From: Prevotella sp.
GTDB lineage: Bacteria; Bacteroidota; Bacteroidia; Bacteroidales; Bacteroidaceae
DNA: 64,000 bases
Direction of reading: 5' to 3'
Assembly: GCA_017474845.1 (NCBI GenBank)
Contig: JAFVGS010000049.1
Span: 1 to 64,000, forward strand
In this document: positions 57,701 to 64,000 of the stretch, in pieces
Numbering within the stretch: position 1 is the first letter of the stretch
Layout of the letters: every line of letters begins with the position of its first letter
The notes under the pieces: generated by a model
What the model was told of the DNA's origin: nothing
Databases searched by the model: none
Seen by the model: the letters and a program-made list of their open reading frames with translations, nothing else
Position numbers and translations under genes: made by a program

Positions 57701-59549
57701 GCCACACCTGATAGGCGTAGATGGCCTTGTGCCAGAATACCTTGTCGGCAATGGTGCGCGGCTGGTTCTCCAACTGCTTCATCATCGTCTTCATGGCCAG
57801 CAGGTTCTTCGCCTCGGGCCACTTCTGGTACATACGGGTCACGAAATGGCCCGTGCGGATATTGTCGAGGTTATAGTCGAGGATGTCATAGCCCCGGATG
57901 TCGCCCTGGGCGTTGATCATGGTGTCGGTATATTCCTGACAGTACTTGCGGATGTCCTCGCCGCCATATTTTAAATAGGTGTCGAGCATACCCTCTAACT
58001 CGATGCCCATCACGTAGCTCCATTTGGGCTTTGTCGAGAAGTCGAGCAGATAACTCTTCGGCACGCGCTGCATTTCCGAGTAGGTAAGCCACTCGCTATA
58101 GTGCTTGTAGGGCTTCTGGTCCAGCACAAGTGAACCGTTGATGAAGAGGTTTTCGAAGTTGATGTTGCGGGTCTTGCCGCTCCTGAAGTTACCAGACTGT
58201 ACCCCGTTGAACCTGCAGTTCTTCACCAGCACGTCGTACACATAGGTGTCTTCGTCGAGGCCGATGATCTGTACGCCGTATTTGGACTTCTCGCTGGTGA
58301 CGTTCTCCATATAGACGTTACGGACGGTGGGATAGAAGCCTCTGCAGCAAACCTCGTTGTGTTCGTAGTCGAGGTTGATCTTCAGTACGCTCTCCTTGCA
58401 GACGCCCACCTTGATGTCCTTCATGTTGATGTTTTCGATGATGCCGCCTCGGCAGGAGTTCGTCTTGATGCGCAGCACGCGCTCCAGTTCCGGGGAGTCC
58501 ATCACGCAGTCGTGAGCAAAGACGTTCTGGCAGCCGCCTGAGATCTCCGATCCGATGACCACACCACCGTGGCCGTTCTTCATCTCACAGTTGCGGATGA
58601 TGATGTTCTTCGACGGCATGTTCCTTTCCCTGCCGTCACGGTTGCGACCGCTCTTGATGGCGATACAGTCATCACCGGTATTGAAGAAACAGTCCTCGAT
58701 GAGCACACGGTCGCAGCACTCCGGGTCGCAGCCGTCACCGTTGGGACCGTCGTTGATCATCTTCACCCGACGGACGGTGATATCGGTAGAGTGGAGGGGA
58801 TGGATCACCCAGAACGGCGAGCGTAGCAGGGTGACATCCTCCAACAGGATGCCCTCGCACTTGTTGAAGCTCACGAGTTGCGGGCGCAGTCCGTCCTTCG
58901 GACCGAACACACGCTCCGGTGAACGCTCACCTTTCTCATTATACATGGGGATGCCGTCCTCACCGTTCTTCAACAGACGTGGACGTGACTCGATACGCTG
59001 GCTGATCATGCCTTCCTTCCAGCCGAAGCGGGGATTGCCGTTCCATGGCCACCAGGTGTCGTTCGAGCCGCCGCCGTCGATGGTTCCCTTACCCGTGATG
59101 GCGATGTCCTTGGCACCGAAGGCATAGACACAAGGGGAAAGGTTGAAACACTCCAGTCCCTCCCACGAGGTCTCCACGATGGGATAGAGCTCAGGCTCGA
59201 AGGCAAACTCCAGCACGGCGCCTTCCTCAATGACGAGGTTCACGCCGCTCTTTAGCGTGATGGCTCCCGTGAGGAATGTCTGTCCGGCTGGTACGACGAC
59301 CTTGCCGCCGCCCTTCTTCGAGCACTGGTCGATGGCCTTCTGGATGGCCTTCTGGTTCTTGGCGGCTGTCGCTTCAGTACTGGCGCCATACTTGGTGATT
59401 GGGTAGTCTTTGTCCGCAAACTGCGGCTCACGGATGCTCTGCTCAATTTGCCTGTACATCGCTGTGTCCCAGCCTTGGGCAATTGCCAATACCGGGGCGA
59501 GAAGACTTAGCACGAGCCATAGGGTTCTTTTTTTCATCTTTTTATGCAT
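54741..59549 (-). CDS. Trifunctional pectinase: GH28 + GH105-type + six-hairpin-like domain
   Basis: A 1602-residue secreted protein (signal ends LAIAQ, residue 25; a second ATG at residue 5 is possible). Residues 45-480 are a GH28 polygalacturonase with all motifs: NGD (270-272), TGDD (291-294), GHGG (326-329) and RIK (360-362). Residues 505-885 are a GH105-type unsaturated uronyl hydrolase (WLDGIFMGLPF, HCWGRAQGWYTMAL). Residues 900-1602 look like another six-hairpin glycosidase with a beta N-terminal part (SWFGRPHLEMTWWHAVDF); I cannot assign a family. Five in-frame repeat-like inserts occur in the last two domains. It heads the transcript that also encodes PL1 and CE8. Confidence 0.85.
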   Translation of the reverse strand: MHKKMKKRTLWLVLSLLAPVLAIAQGWDTAMYRQIEQSIREPQFADKDYPITKYGASTEATAAKNQKAIQKAIDQCSKKGGGKVVVPAGQTFLTGAITLKSGVNLVIEEGAVLEFAFEPELYPIVETSWEGLECFNLSPCVYAFGAKDIAITGKGTIDGGGSNDTWWPWNGNPRFGWKEGMISQRIESRPRLLKNGEDGIPMYNEKGERSPERVFGPKDGLRPQLVSFNKCEGILLEDVTLLRSPFWVIHPLHSTDITVRRVKMINDGPNGDGCDPECCDRVLIEDCFFNTGDDCIAIKSGRNRDGRERNMPSKNIIIRNCEMKNGHGGVVIGSEISGGCQNVFAHDCVMDSPELERVLRIKTNSCRGGIIENINMKDIKVGVCKESVLKINLDYEHNEVCCRGFYPTVRNVYMENVTSEKSKYGVQIIGLDEDTYVYDVLVKNCRFNGVQSGNFRSGKTRNINFENLFINGSLVLDQKPYKHYSEWLTYSEMQRVPKSYLLDFSTKPKWSYVMGIELEGMLDTYLKYGGEDIRKYCQEYTDTMINAQGDIRGYDILDYNLDNIRTGHFVTRMYQKWPEAKNLLAMKTMMKQLENQPRTIADKVFWHKAIYAYQVWLDGIFMGLPFRCLTAPITGSEKGKAKGDKFATTIYDDAVNQLKITYDRTLDPKTGLNRHAYDETRNTFWADKETGLSQHCWGRAQGWYTMALIEVLDALPEDYARRSEVIDLLVKDFDAILKWQDQKSGVWYQVMDSPQREGNYLESTCSAMFTYALLKAYRKGYVGAKYRDAGIKAYKGIINNFIRVNADKTISLTNCCSVAGLGPAATPEVIDAMKKVNPKGTVNENTTRNGSYAYYLSEPVRDNDAKGVGPFIWASLEMEMLGYDTENTTAAIDRQSVVTRNNPVVTEADPLASLSVGNGHFATTVDITGLQSFPFEYGAGVPLTAMSDWGWHKFENTTGLTPQESEKAFDLGHGHQEVYAVEYKTLSNSPQGGETDRKVLATEFFRVNPHRLNLGTFGLDLKDSHGALIPLTSIKSPKQTLHLWDGEIESSFKADGESVQVTTGVHPSKDALYARIQSNLLKDRRATVALRFSYPTGKHSDDANDWKKPERHLSVIISQDDHSAIIERTLDDTKYDVLLQWEGQATLQECDRHHFELSTTDNVLTFAVEYLSNRPNSPIHPNTPTYEYDQYHKATQRHWHQWWNEGAMVDFSHCTDPRAKELERRVVLSQYLTQINCANNIPPQETGLTYNSWFGRPHLEMTWWHAVDFALWNRPEVLEQILKWYNETAYPVARQIAERQGFKGVRWMKMTDPWAGEAPSNIGSFLIWQQPHYIYFAEEMYRYNPSAETLQTYGEQVEATAEFMADFVSYDKKTRLYHLKGATAMQETLSKDFSYDHPFELAYWQYGLSIANLWRERQGKERNAQWDHIIAHLSPLPEQNGIYSAGLPSVSTEAFAEKSRSDHPAVLGACGLLPNHPTPPYTLLYNKGEMKQTLDWVMQNWNWQTTWGWDYGMIAMAAARLGEPETALKALLIDTQKNTYLKNGHNFQTADRLRCYLPGNGALLTAVAMMCAGWDGCKEPLNPGFPKDCQWDVRWEGIQRMQ
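55086..55136 (-). repeat. In-frame repeat insert (residues 1472-1488)
   Basis: On the minus strand CCCTAATCACCCTACC-type words end in an AT palindrome and encode a Pro/Tyr-rich loop. It shares words with the inserts at 55992-56039 and 56430-56471. Confidence 0.65.
55992..56039 (-). repeat. In-frame repeat insert (residues 1171-1186)
   Basis: On the minus strand units CCTAATTCC, CCTATTCAT and CCTAATACC have a 9-base period and encode a Pro/Asn-rich loop. Confidence 0.75.
56430..56471 (-). repeat. In-frame repeat insert (residues 1027-1040)
   Basis: On the minus strand CTAATTCCCCTAACC and AATCCCCTAAAC words occur in frame. They belong to the same word family as the inserts at 55086-55136 and 55992-56039. 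Confidence 0.6.
56559..56594 (-). repeat. In-frame palindromic insert (residues 986-997)
   Basis: On the minus strand CTCTCC...CCCCCCAAGGAGGAGAG can fold on itself and encodes LSNSPQGGETDR. Confidence 0.6.
57615..57647 (-). repeat. In-frame AAAGTGAAAA-type insert (residues 635-645)
   Basis: On the minus strand GAAGTGAAAAAGG, AAAAGCGAAAGGTGAT words match the intergenic repeats before lpxK and gapA. They encode GSEKGKAKGDK between GH105 helices. Confidence 0.7.
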
Positions 59550-59576
59550 TTAGTTCGTAGTCTCACAATTTGCGTA

Positions 59577-59607
59577 CAAAGGTACGAAAAACCGTGAAAA
59601 CTACGAA
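59577..59607 (-). promoter_or_regulatory. Promoter of the GH28-PL1-CE8 transcript
   Basis: On the minus strand TTCG (59607-59604), 19 bases, TACCTTTG (59584-59577). The leader to the ATG is about 22 bases. Confidence 0.68.
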
Positions 59608-59630
59608 CTATATTGCCGGAAAAAAACAAC

Positions 59631-59642
59631 GTAAACGTTATC
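59631..59642. promoter_or_regulatory. LacI-type operator-like site upstream of the GH28 gene
   Basis: GTAAACGTTATC matches the susC palindrome at 10 of 12 positions. Its centre is about 56 bases upstream of the -7 box centre, nearly the same as at susC. Confidence 0.5.
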
Positions 59643-59654
59643 TTAGACCGTCCA

Positions 59655-60650
59655 TTACTGGATCTCCCAGCCGATGGCCGAGGCTCCGAGAACAGCAGCC
59701 GAGGCTCCGTCGAGACCGCTCACGAGGAACTGTGCCTTGTTCTTGAAGATGTTCATCACATGGGCGTTGTATGCCTCGCGGATGGGCTTCATGATCAGTT
59801 CACCGGCCTTCACCATGCCACCGAAGAAGATGAATGCCTCGGGCGATGAGAAGGCTGCGAAGTCTGCACAGGCCTCACCCAGCATCTTACCCGTGAACTC
59901 ATAGATCTCCTTGGCCAGTGCGTCGCCCTTGCCGGCAGCGATGGAGACGTCGAGCGAGGTAATCTTCTCGGGATCCATCTCGCGGAGCAGGCTCGGACGG
60001 TCTGTCTTGGCCAGCAGCTCACGTGCCGTACGTGCCACACCCGTGGCCGAGCAGTAAGCCTCCAGACAGCCTGTACGTCCGCATCCGCAGCTGCGTCCCT
60101 CTGCTCCACGTACCATCGTCACATGTCCCAGCTCACCTGCGAAGCCGTCGTGGCCATAGAGCAGCTGACCGTTCACCACGATACCAGAGCCTACGCCCGT
60201 GCCGAGGGTGATGACGATGAAATTCTTCATGCCTCGAGCCACACCATACACCATCTCACCGATGGCGGCGGCATTGGCGTCGTTGGTCAGGGCGACGGGG
60301 ATGTTGTCCAGACGCTCGCTAAACAGCTTGGCCAGGGGCACCACGCCATTCTTAGCCCAAGAAAGGTTCGGGGCAAACTCTATGGTGCCGTTGTAGTAGT
60401 TGCCGTTGGGAGCACCGATACCCATGGCCTTGATCTTCTCGATGCCGCCCACCTGGTCGATGATCACCTGCAGCGCCTCCACACAGGCGTCCACATAGTC
60501 TTCCACTTTCTCGTAACTGCCGGTCTTGATGGCCGTTGTTGCCTTGATCTCACCACGGGCATCGACGATGCCGAAAACGGAGTTCGTTCCTCCTAAGTCC
60601 AAGCCGATGACATAGGGCTTGATAGCTGCATTTTGTTCGTTCATATTCAT
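59655..60650 (-). CDS. ROK family sugar kinase (glucokinase-like)
   Basis: A 331-residue ROK protein. The phosphate loop is GLDLGGTNSVFG, the catalytic region is LTNDANAAAIGE, and the zinc-binding motif is CGCGRTGCLEAY after GELGHVT. It should phosphorylate glucose or a related hexose in the cytosol. No helix-turn-helix is present at the N terminus, so it is a kinase and not a ROK regulator. It sits upstream of the pectin locus on the same strand, with a promoter between them. Confidence 0.9.
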   Translation of the reverse strand: MNMNEQNAAIKPYVIGLDLGGTNSVFGIVDARGEIKATTAIKTGSYEKVEDYVDACVEALQVIIDQVGGIEKIKAMGIGAPNGNYYNGTIEFAPNLSWAKNGVVPLAKLFSERLDNIPVALTNDANAAAIGEMVYGVARGMKNFIVITLGTGVGSGIVVNGQLLYGHDGFAGELGHVTMVRGAEGRSCGCGRTGCLEAYCSATGVARTARELLAKTDRPSLLREMDPEKITSLDVSIAAGKGDALAKEIYEFTGKMLGEACADFAAFSSPEAFIFFGGMVKAGELIMKPIREAYNAHVMNIFKNKAQFLVSGLDGASAAVLGASAIGWEIQ

Positions 60651-60683
60651 ATGGTTTAATGTCTATAATTCCTAATTTGGGTA

Positions 60684-60691
60684 CAAAGTTA
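60684..60691 (-). promoter_or_regulatory. -7 box of the ROK kinase gene
   Basis: On the minus strand TAACTTTG about 34 bases before the ATG. The -33 match (TTG) is 17 bases away, shorter than usual. Confidence 0.45.
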
Positions 60692-60753
60692 CGAAAATAT
60701 TCTGAAATCAAGCCTCCTTTTATTATTTTTTTAGCATTAAATTAGCATAAATG

Positions 60754-60784
60754 TTTGTCATTTTGAAAAATATTACTACTTTTG
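60754..60784 (+). promoter_or_regulatory. Promoter of the TPR/SpoIIE phosphatase gene
   Basis: TTTG (60754-60757), 19 bases, TACTTTTG (60777-60784). The predicted transcript start is near 60790, so the in-frame ATG at 60751 cannot be used. Confidence 0.75.
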
Positions 60785-60807
60785 TACCGTCTTCAAGACA
60801 GTTTGAT

Positions 60808-62871
60808 ATGCGAAAGAGTACAATAATACTGACGTTGATACCGCTTCTTCTCCTTGTCCTCGCCGTCTCATGCGGAAAGACAGGGCGTCAGGAGAGGATT
60901 GTCAAGTCGGGCCATGCCGACAGCGTGCTTTTTGATGTGGGTGTGGAGAAGGATTACGGGCGCATGCTCGTCCTCGTCGACAGCTTTGAGGCGGCAGGCG
61001 ATCTCTCTACGCTCGATGCTAACCGCTGGCGTGGCGTAGCCTATTACCGTCAGGGACAGTACCGCAAGTCGGAGCAGTATTATTGGAAGGCACTCGAGGG
61101 CAAGGCGAAGGGCGACGAGGATATGCTCAGTTATAATAAGGTGGCGCGCCGACTGTCGGAGCTGCTCCTTGTGCGGGGTGACTACGAGGGTTCGCTCCGT
61201 GTGGCCATCCCCGCTGTGAAGAAGATGGACGAGACGGGCATCGGCTCTGACATCGACTATGCCATCCTGCTCAATAACATCGGCTGCTGCCAGTTGAACC
61301 TCGGACAGGACAAGGAGGCCAACGAGAGCTTCCTCACCGCCCGCGGCCACTATGCCAACCGCTGGCAGTCAGACAGTACCAGCCGCGGTTTCCAGGAGGC
61401 CGTCATCGGCACCGTCTATACGAGTCTGGCCTACATCAACATGCGGCGCTATGCCGAGTCGATTTACTGGATCGATCGTACGGAGATGCTGCTGAACATG
61501 TATCGGCAGCGTCCCGACGCCCGTTCCGAGTACTTCGACGAGTATCAGGGCCGTATTGAAATCATGCGTGCCGTCGCCCGTCAGGGTCTGGGCCAGAAGG
61601 AAGAGGCCGCCAAGGCCTATCAGGCATTCTTGAAGACCGACTATTCCAAGACCGGTACGGGCCATATCAATGCCAACGAGTATCTCGTGGCGGCCCAGCG
61701 CTATAGGGAGGCGGCAGACAATTACCGATACCTCGACCAGGTGTTGAGCGATATGGGCATGGAGGAAACGCTCGACAACATCCAGCTCTATATGCTGCCC
61801 AAGTACACGTCTAATGCCGAGGCAGGGCGTAAAGACTCCGCCCTTGTTGCAGGAAAGCGCATCCTCGCCGTCCTCGACTCTGCCATTACCATCCAGAAGA
61901 ACAGTACGACGGCCGAGATGGCCACCATCTACGATACGCAAGGGAAGGAAGCCGAAATCGCCCACCAGCAGGCCGACCTGGCCCGTCAGCGCCTTTTCAG
62001 CGCCCTCATCGCCTTAGGATTGGTGGTCACGTTCTTCTCCGTCTTCATCTTCTTCCGTTACCGTTCGGCCAAGCGGCTGGAACATGCCCATGAGAAGCTG
62101 CAGCAGGCCTATGACAAATTAGAGGAGACGACGGCCGCCAAGGAACGTATCGAGAGTGAACTGCGCATCGCACGGGACATCCAGATGTCGATGGTGCCGA
62201 ATATCTTCCCCGATCAGGAGGGACTCGACATCTATGCCGTCATTGAACCCGCGAAGGAGGTGGGTGGCGACCTCTACGGTTATCTGCTCATCGGTGACAA
62301 ACTTTATTTCACCCTCGGTGACGTGTCGGGCAAGGGTGTGCCCGCCTCGCTCTTCATGGCGCAGGCCACACGGCTCTTCCGTACGCTGGCCGCCCAGGGC
62401 ATGTTGCCGGCAGAGATTGCCACCCGCATGAACGCCGCCTTAGTGGAGGACAACGAACAGGGCATGTTCGTCACGATGTTTCTCGGCTTGGCCGACCTGA
62501 ATACCGGACATCTCGAGTTCTGCAATGCCGGTCATAACCCGCCGTTGATGAAGGATGCATCTGGCCATTGGACGTTCCTCGAGATGGTTCCCAATGCGCC
62601 CATCGGCATGTGGCCGGGCCTGCAGTTCAAGGAGGAGCATGTGGACTCCATCAAGGGCATGCCGCTGCTCGTCTATACCGACGGCCTGAACGAGGCGGAG
62701 AACCGTGAGCAGGTACAGTTCGGAGACGACCGTCTGATAGAAGAGCTGAACCATACCACCTTCAAGAATGCGAAGGAGGTCATCGACAAGCTGATGGCCG
62801 ACGTGAAGCAGCATCGCAACGGAGCTGCTCCCAACGACGACATGACGATGATGTGTATCAAGATCAGTTAA
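60808..62871 (+). CDS. TPR-containing SpoIIE-type serine phosphatase, transmembrane
   Basis: A 687-residue signalling protein. An N-terminal signal (with Cys22 in AVSCGK, possibly lipidated) is followed by a TPR-rich region (about 60-330) expected in the periplasm, a membrane segment (397-417), a coiled-coil (420-455) and a cytoplasmic PP2C/SpoIIE domain (456-687). Metal-binding Asp residues are in GGDLYG (D488), GDVSGKG (D505), YTDGLNE (D625) and NDDMT (D677-D678). It probably dephosphorylates an anti-sigma-factor antagonist-like target in response to an outside signal. No partner is next to it. Confidence 0.88.
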   Translation: MRKSTIILTLIPLLLLVLAVSCGKTGRQERIVKSGHADSVLFDVGVEKDYGRMLVLVDSFEAAGDLSTLDANRWRGVAYYRQGQYRKSEQYYWKALEGKAKGDEDMLSYNKVARRLSELLLVRGDYEGSLRVAIPAVKKMDETGIGSDIDYAILLNNIGCCQLNLGQDKEANESFLTARGHYANRWQSDSTSRGFQEAVIGTVYTSLAYINMRRYAESIYWIDRTEMLLNMYRQRPDARSEYFDEYQGRIEIMRAVARQGLGQKEEAAKAYQAFLKTDYSKTGTGHINANEYLVAAQRYREAADNYRYLDQVLSDMGMEETLDNIQLYMLPKYTSNAEAGRKDSALVAGKRILAVLDSAITIQKNSTTAEMATIYDTQGKEAEIAHQQADLARQRLFSALIALGLVVTFFSVFIFFRYRSAKRLEHAHEKLQQAYDKLEETTAAKERIESELRIARDIQMSMVPNIFPDQEGLDIYAVIEPAKEVGGDLYGYLLIGDKLYFTLGDVSGKGVPASLFMAQATRLFRTLAAQGMLPAEIATRMNAALVEDNEQGMFVTMFLGLADLNTGHLEFCNAGHNPPLMKDASGHWTFLEMVPNAPIGMWPGLQFKEEHVDSIKGMPLLVYTDGLNEAENREQVQFGDDRLIEELNHTTFKNAKEVIDKLMADVKQHRNGAAPNDDMTMMCIKIS

Positions 62872-62886
62872 ATTATCTCCGTTTTC

Positions 62887-62918
62887 CTTGCTCGTTTCGA
62901 TATAATTTTGTACCTTTG
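62887..62918 (+). promoter_or_regulatory. Promoter of the LysE-type gene, with almost no leader
   Basis: CTTG (62887-62890), 20 bases, TACCTTTG (62911-62918), then 8 bases to the ATG at 62927. Confidence 0.7.
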
Positions 62919-62926
62919 CACTCGAT

Positions 62927-63592
62927 ATGCCGATACATATACCTATTAATATTTTGGATTTCATCTTCAAGGGGATGATGATCGGGATGATTGCAAGTGC
63001 CCCGATGGGCCCCGTCGGTATCCTTTGTGTGCAGCGGACGCTGAACAAAGGACGCTGGTATGGTATGGCCACTGGAGTGGGTGCTGCTGTCAGCGACATC
63101 CTGTATGCCGGCTTTGCAGGCTTCGGTATGTCGTTCGTCATGGACCTGATCAACAACGACCAGAATCGCTTCTATCTGCAGATGGGCGGTAGTATCATGC
63201 TGCTGTGCTTCGGCCTGTACACGTATAAGACCGACCCTACGAAGAAGATGCATAAGTCTGGACAACAGAAGGGAACGCTGTGGTATAACACGTGGACGGC
63301 GTTCCTCGTGACGTTCTCCAACCCGCTGATCATTTTCCTGTTCCTGGCCCTCTATGCCCAGTTCGCCTTCGTGTTGCCCGACCATCCGTTTGAGATGCTC
63401 GTAGGCTTTGCCAGTATCGTGGGCGGTGCCCTGCTGTGGTGGTGGGGACTGACTTGGCTGGTGGACCGCATCCGCACGAAGTTCGATACGGCGGGCATCC
63501 GCATCATCAATCAGATCATCGGTGTGGCCGTGATCATCGTCTCTGTCTTGATGCTGTTAGGCCTGACAACCAACCTGATCCGCTTTTTCTGA
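62927..63592 (+). CDS. LysE family exporter
   Basis: A 221-residue inner-membrane protein with six predicted segments. The first carries IASAPMGPVGILCVQRTL, the family signature, and ATGVGAAVSDILYAGFAG follows; the second half has TFSNPLIIFLFLALYAQF. LysE-type proteins export amino acids or related compounds. The substrate is unknown. It is transcribed from its own promoter with a leader of only a few bases. Confidence 0.88.
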   Translation: MPIHIPINILDFIFKGMMIGMIASAPMGPVGILCVQRTLNKGRWYGMATGVGAAVSDILYAGFAGFGMSFVMDLINNDQNRFYLQMGGSIMLLCFGLYTYKTDPTKKMHKSGQQKGTLWYNTWTAFLVTFSNPLIIFLFLALYAQFAFVLPDHPFEMLVGFASIVGGALLWWWGLTWLVDRIRTKFDTAGIRIINQIIGVAVIIVSVLMLLGLTTNLIRFF

Positions 63593-63624
63593 CGACAACT
63601 ATGACAACATAGACAACTCGAAAT
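63591..63624 (+). repeat. Three 9-bp tandem units before the DUF4924 gene
   Basis: GACGACAAC, TATGACAAC and ATAGACAAC, then TCGAAAT and the ATG at 63625. The first unit overlaps the upstream stop codon. Confidence 0.85.
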
Positions 63625-64000
63625 ATGTTTGTAGCGCAGGAACTAAGAAAGAAGAATATCGCAGAGTATCTGCTGTATATGTGGCAGATAGAGGACACGA
63701 TACGGGCGTTTGACTGCTCGCTGAGGAGAATCCGCGACGAGTATGTCAGCCGCTTTGACTATACCGAGGAACAGAAGGAAGAGGAAATCGACTGGTTCGG
63801 CAACCTTATCCGCATGATGAATCAGGAGGGCTGTCGCGAGAAGGGGCACCTGCAGATCAACAAAGTAACGCTGCAGATGCTGACAGAGCTGCACGATCAG
63901 TTGTTGCAGTCACCGAAGTTTCCGTTCTACAACACGGCTTACTATAAGGTGTTGCCGTTCATCGTGGAGCTGCGCAACCGTGGGGCGAATAAGGAGGAGA
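63625..64000 (+). CDS. DUF4924 family protein (partial, runs off the window)
   Basis: The first 125 residues are visible and the frame is open at the window end. The protein is helical and charged (MFVAQELRKKNIAEYLLYMWQ, then EEQKEEEIDWFGNLIRMM), matching the DUF4924 family found in Bacteroidales. No function is known to me. It follows the LysE-type gene by 32 bases and is probably co-transcribed. Confidence 0.8.
   Translation, partial: MFVAQELRKKNIAEYLLYMWQIEDTIRAFDCSLRRIRDEYVSRFDYTEEQKEEEIDWFGNLIRMMNQEGCREKGHLQINKVTLQMLTELHDQLLQSPKFPFYNTAYYKVLPFIVELRNRGANKEE

Noticed and set aside
59655..60650. ROK family regulator of the pectin locus
   Set aside because: There is no N-terminal DNA-binding domain; the zinc motif and catalytic Asp fit a kinase.
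60751..60807. Upstream ATG at 60751 extending the TPR phosphatase
   Set aside because: The promoter (60754-60784) overlaps it, so the transcript begins downstream.

Overview
The window is a chromosomal segment from a member of the Bacteroidales, most likely a Prevotella-type organism. The reasons are the promoters of Bacteroidota type (TTTG, 19 or 20 bases, TAnnTTTG, seen before many genes), a SusC/SusD transport pair, several secreted carbohydrate-active enzymes, the HU-related DNA-binding protein, the DUF4924 and DUF6565-like genes, and the near absence of Shine-Dalgarno-like sites. Nothing suggests a phage, plasmid, IS element or CRISPR array.

Region by region. 1-850: an HU-related DNA-binding protein, probably frameshifted at its tail. 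940-8286: a co-directional run holding a lipoprotein family II pyrophosphatase, a Gfo/Idh/MocA oxidoreductase, an iron-type alcohol dehydrogenase, a GH9 glucanase and an MFS transporter. 8330-13881: a complete RND efflux operon (adaptor, pump, TolC-like protein). 13890-19855, minus strand: a type II pantothenate kinase, tRNA-Phe, then sppA-lpxK-punA-thiL transcribed as one unit. 20087-27381: groES, groEL, a kinase fused to a RapZ C-terminal domain, a small lipoprotein, a MurU-like nucleotidyltransferase, guaA and a soluble histidine kinase. 27514-33005: an outer-membrane barrel, mscL, gapA, a membrane-anchored CbbX-like AAA protein, miaA and a lipid kinase. 33131-37804: a glycogen operon (debranching enzyme, GT4, GH57). 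37883-60650, minus strand: a large pectin utilization locus. 60808-64000: a TPR/SpoIIE phosphatase, a LysE-type exporter and a partial DUF4924 gene.

The pectin locus is coherent. A 1602-residue protein joins a GH28 polygalacturonase, a GH105-type unsaturated uronyl hydrolase and a third six-hairpin-like domain. It is followed by a PL1 pectate lyase, a CE8 pectin-esterase-like protein, SusC, SusD, a small lipoprotein, a duplicated surface protein, a BNR-propeller protein and a GH3 beta-xylosidase-like enzyme. The GH28 gene and susC have separate promoters that share an odd -33 box and a LacI-type palindrome at nearly the same distance upstream, so one trans-acting regulator probably controls both. 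No regulator gene lies in the window.

Three patterns are not explained by ordinary gene annotation. First, at least a dozen gene junctions carry a short imperfect tandem repeat (unit 7-11 bases, a different unit at each site), often ending exactly at the next start codon. Second, similar repeat sequences appear in frame inside genes: one in the MFS transporter and five in the pectin mega-protein. Third, the kinase-RapZ fusion next to a MurU-like gene suggests a cell-wall sugar recycling unit with a built-in amino-sugar sensor.
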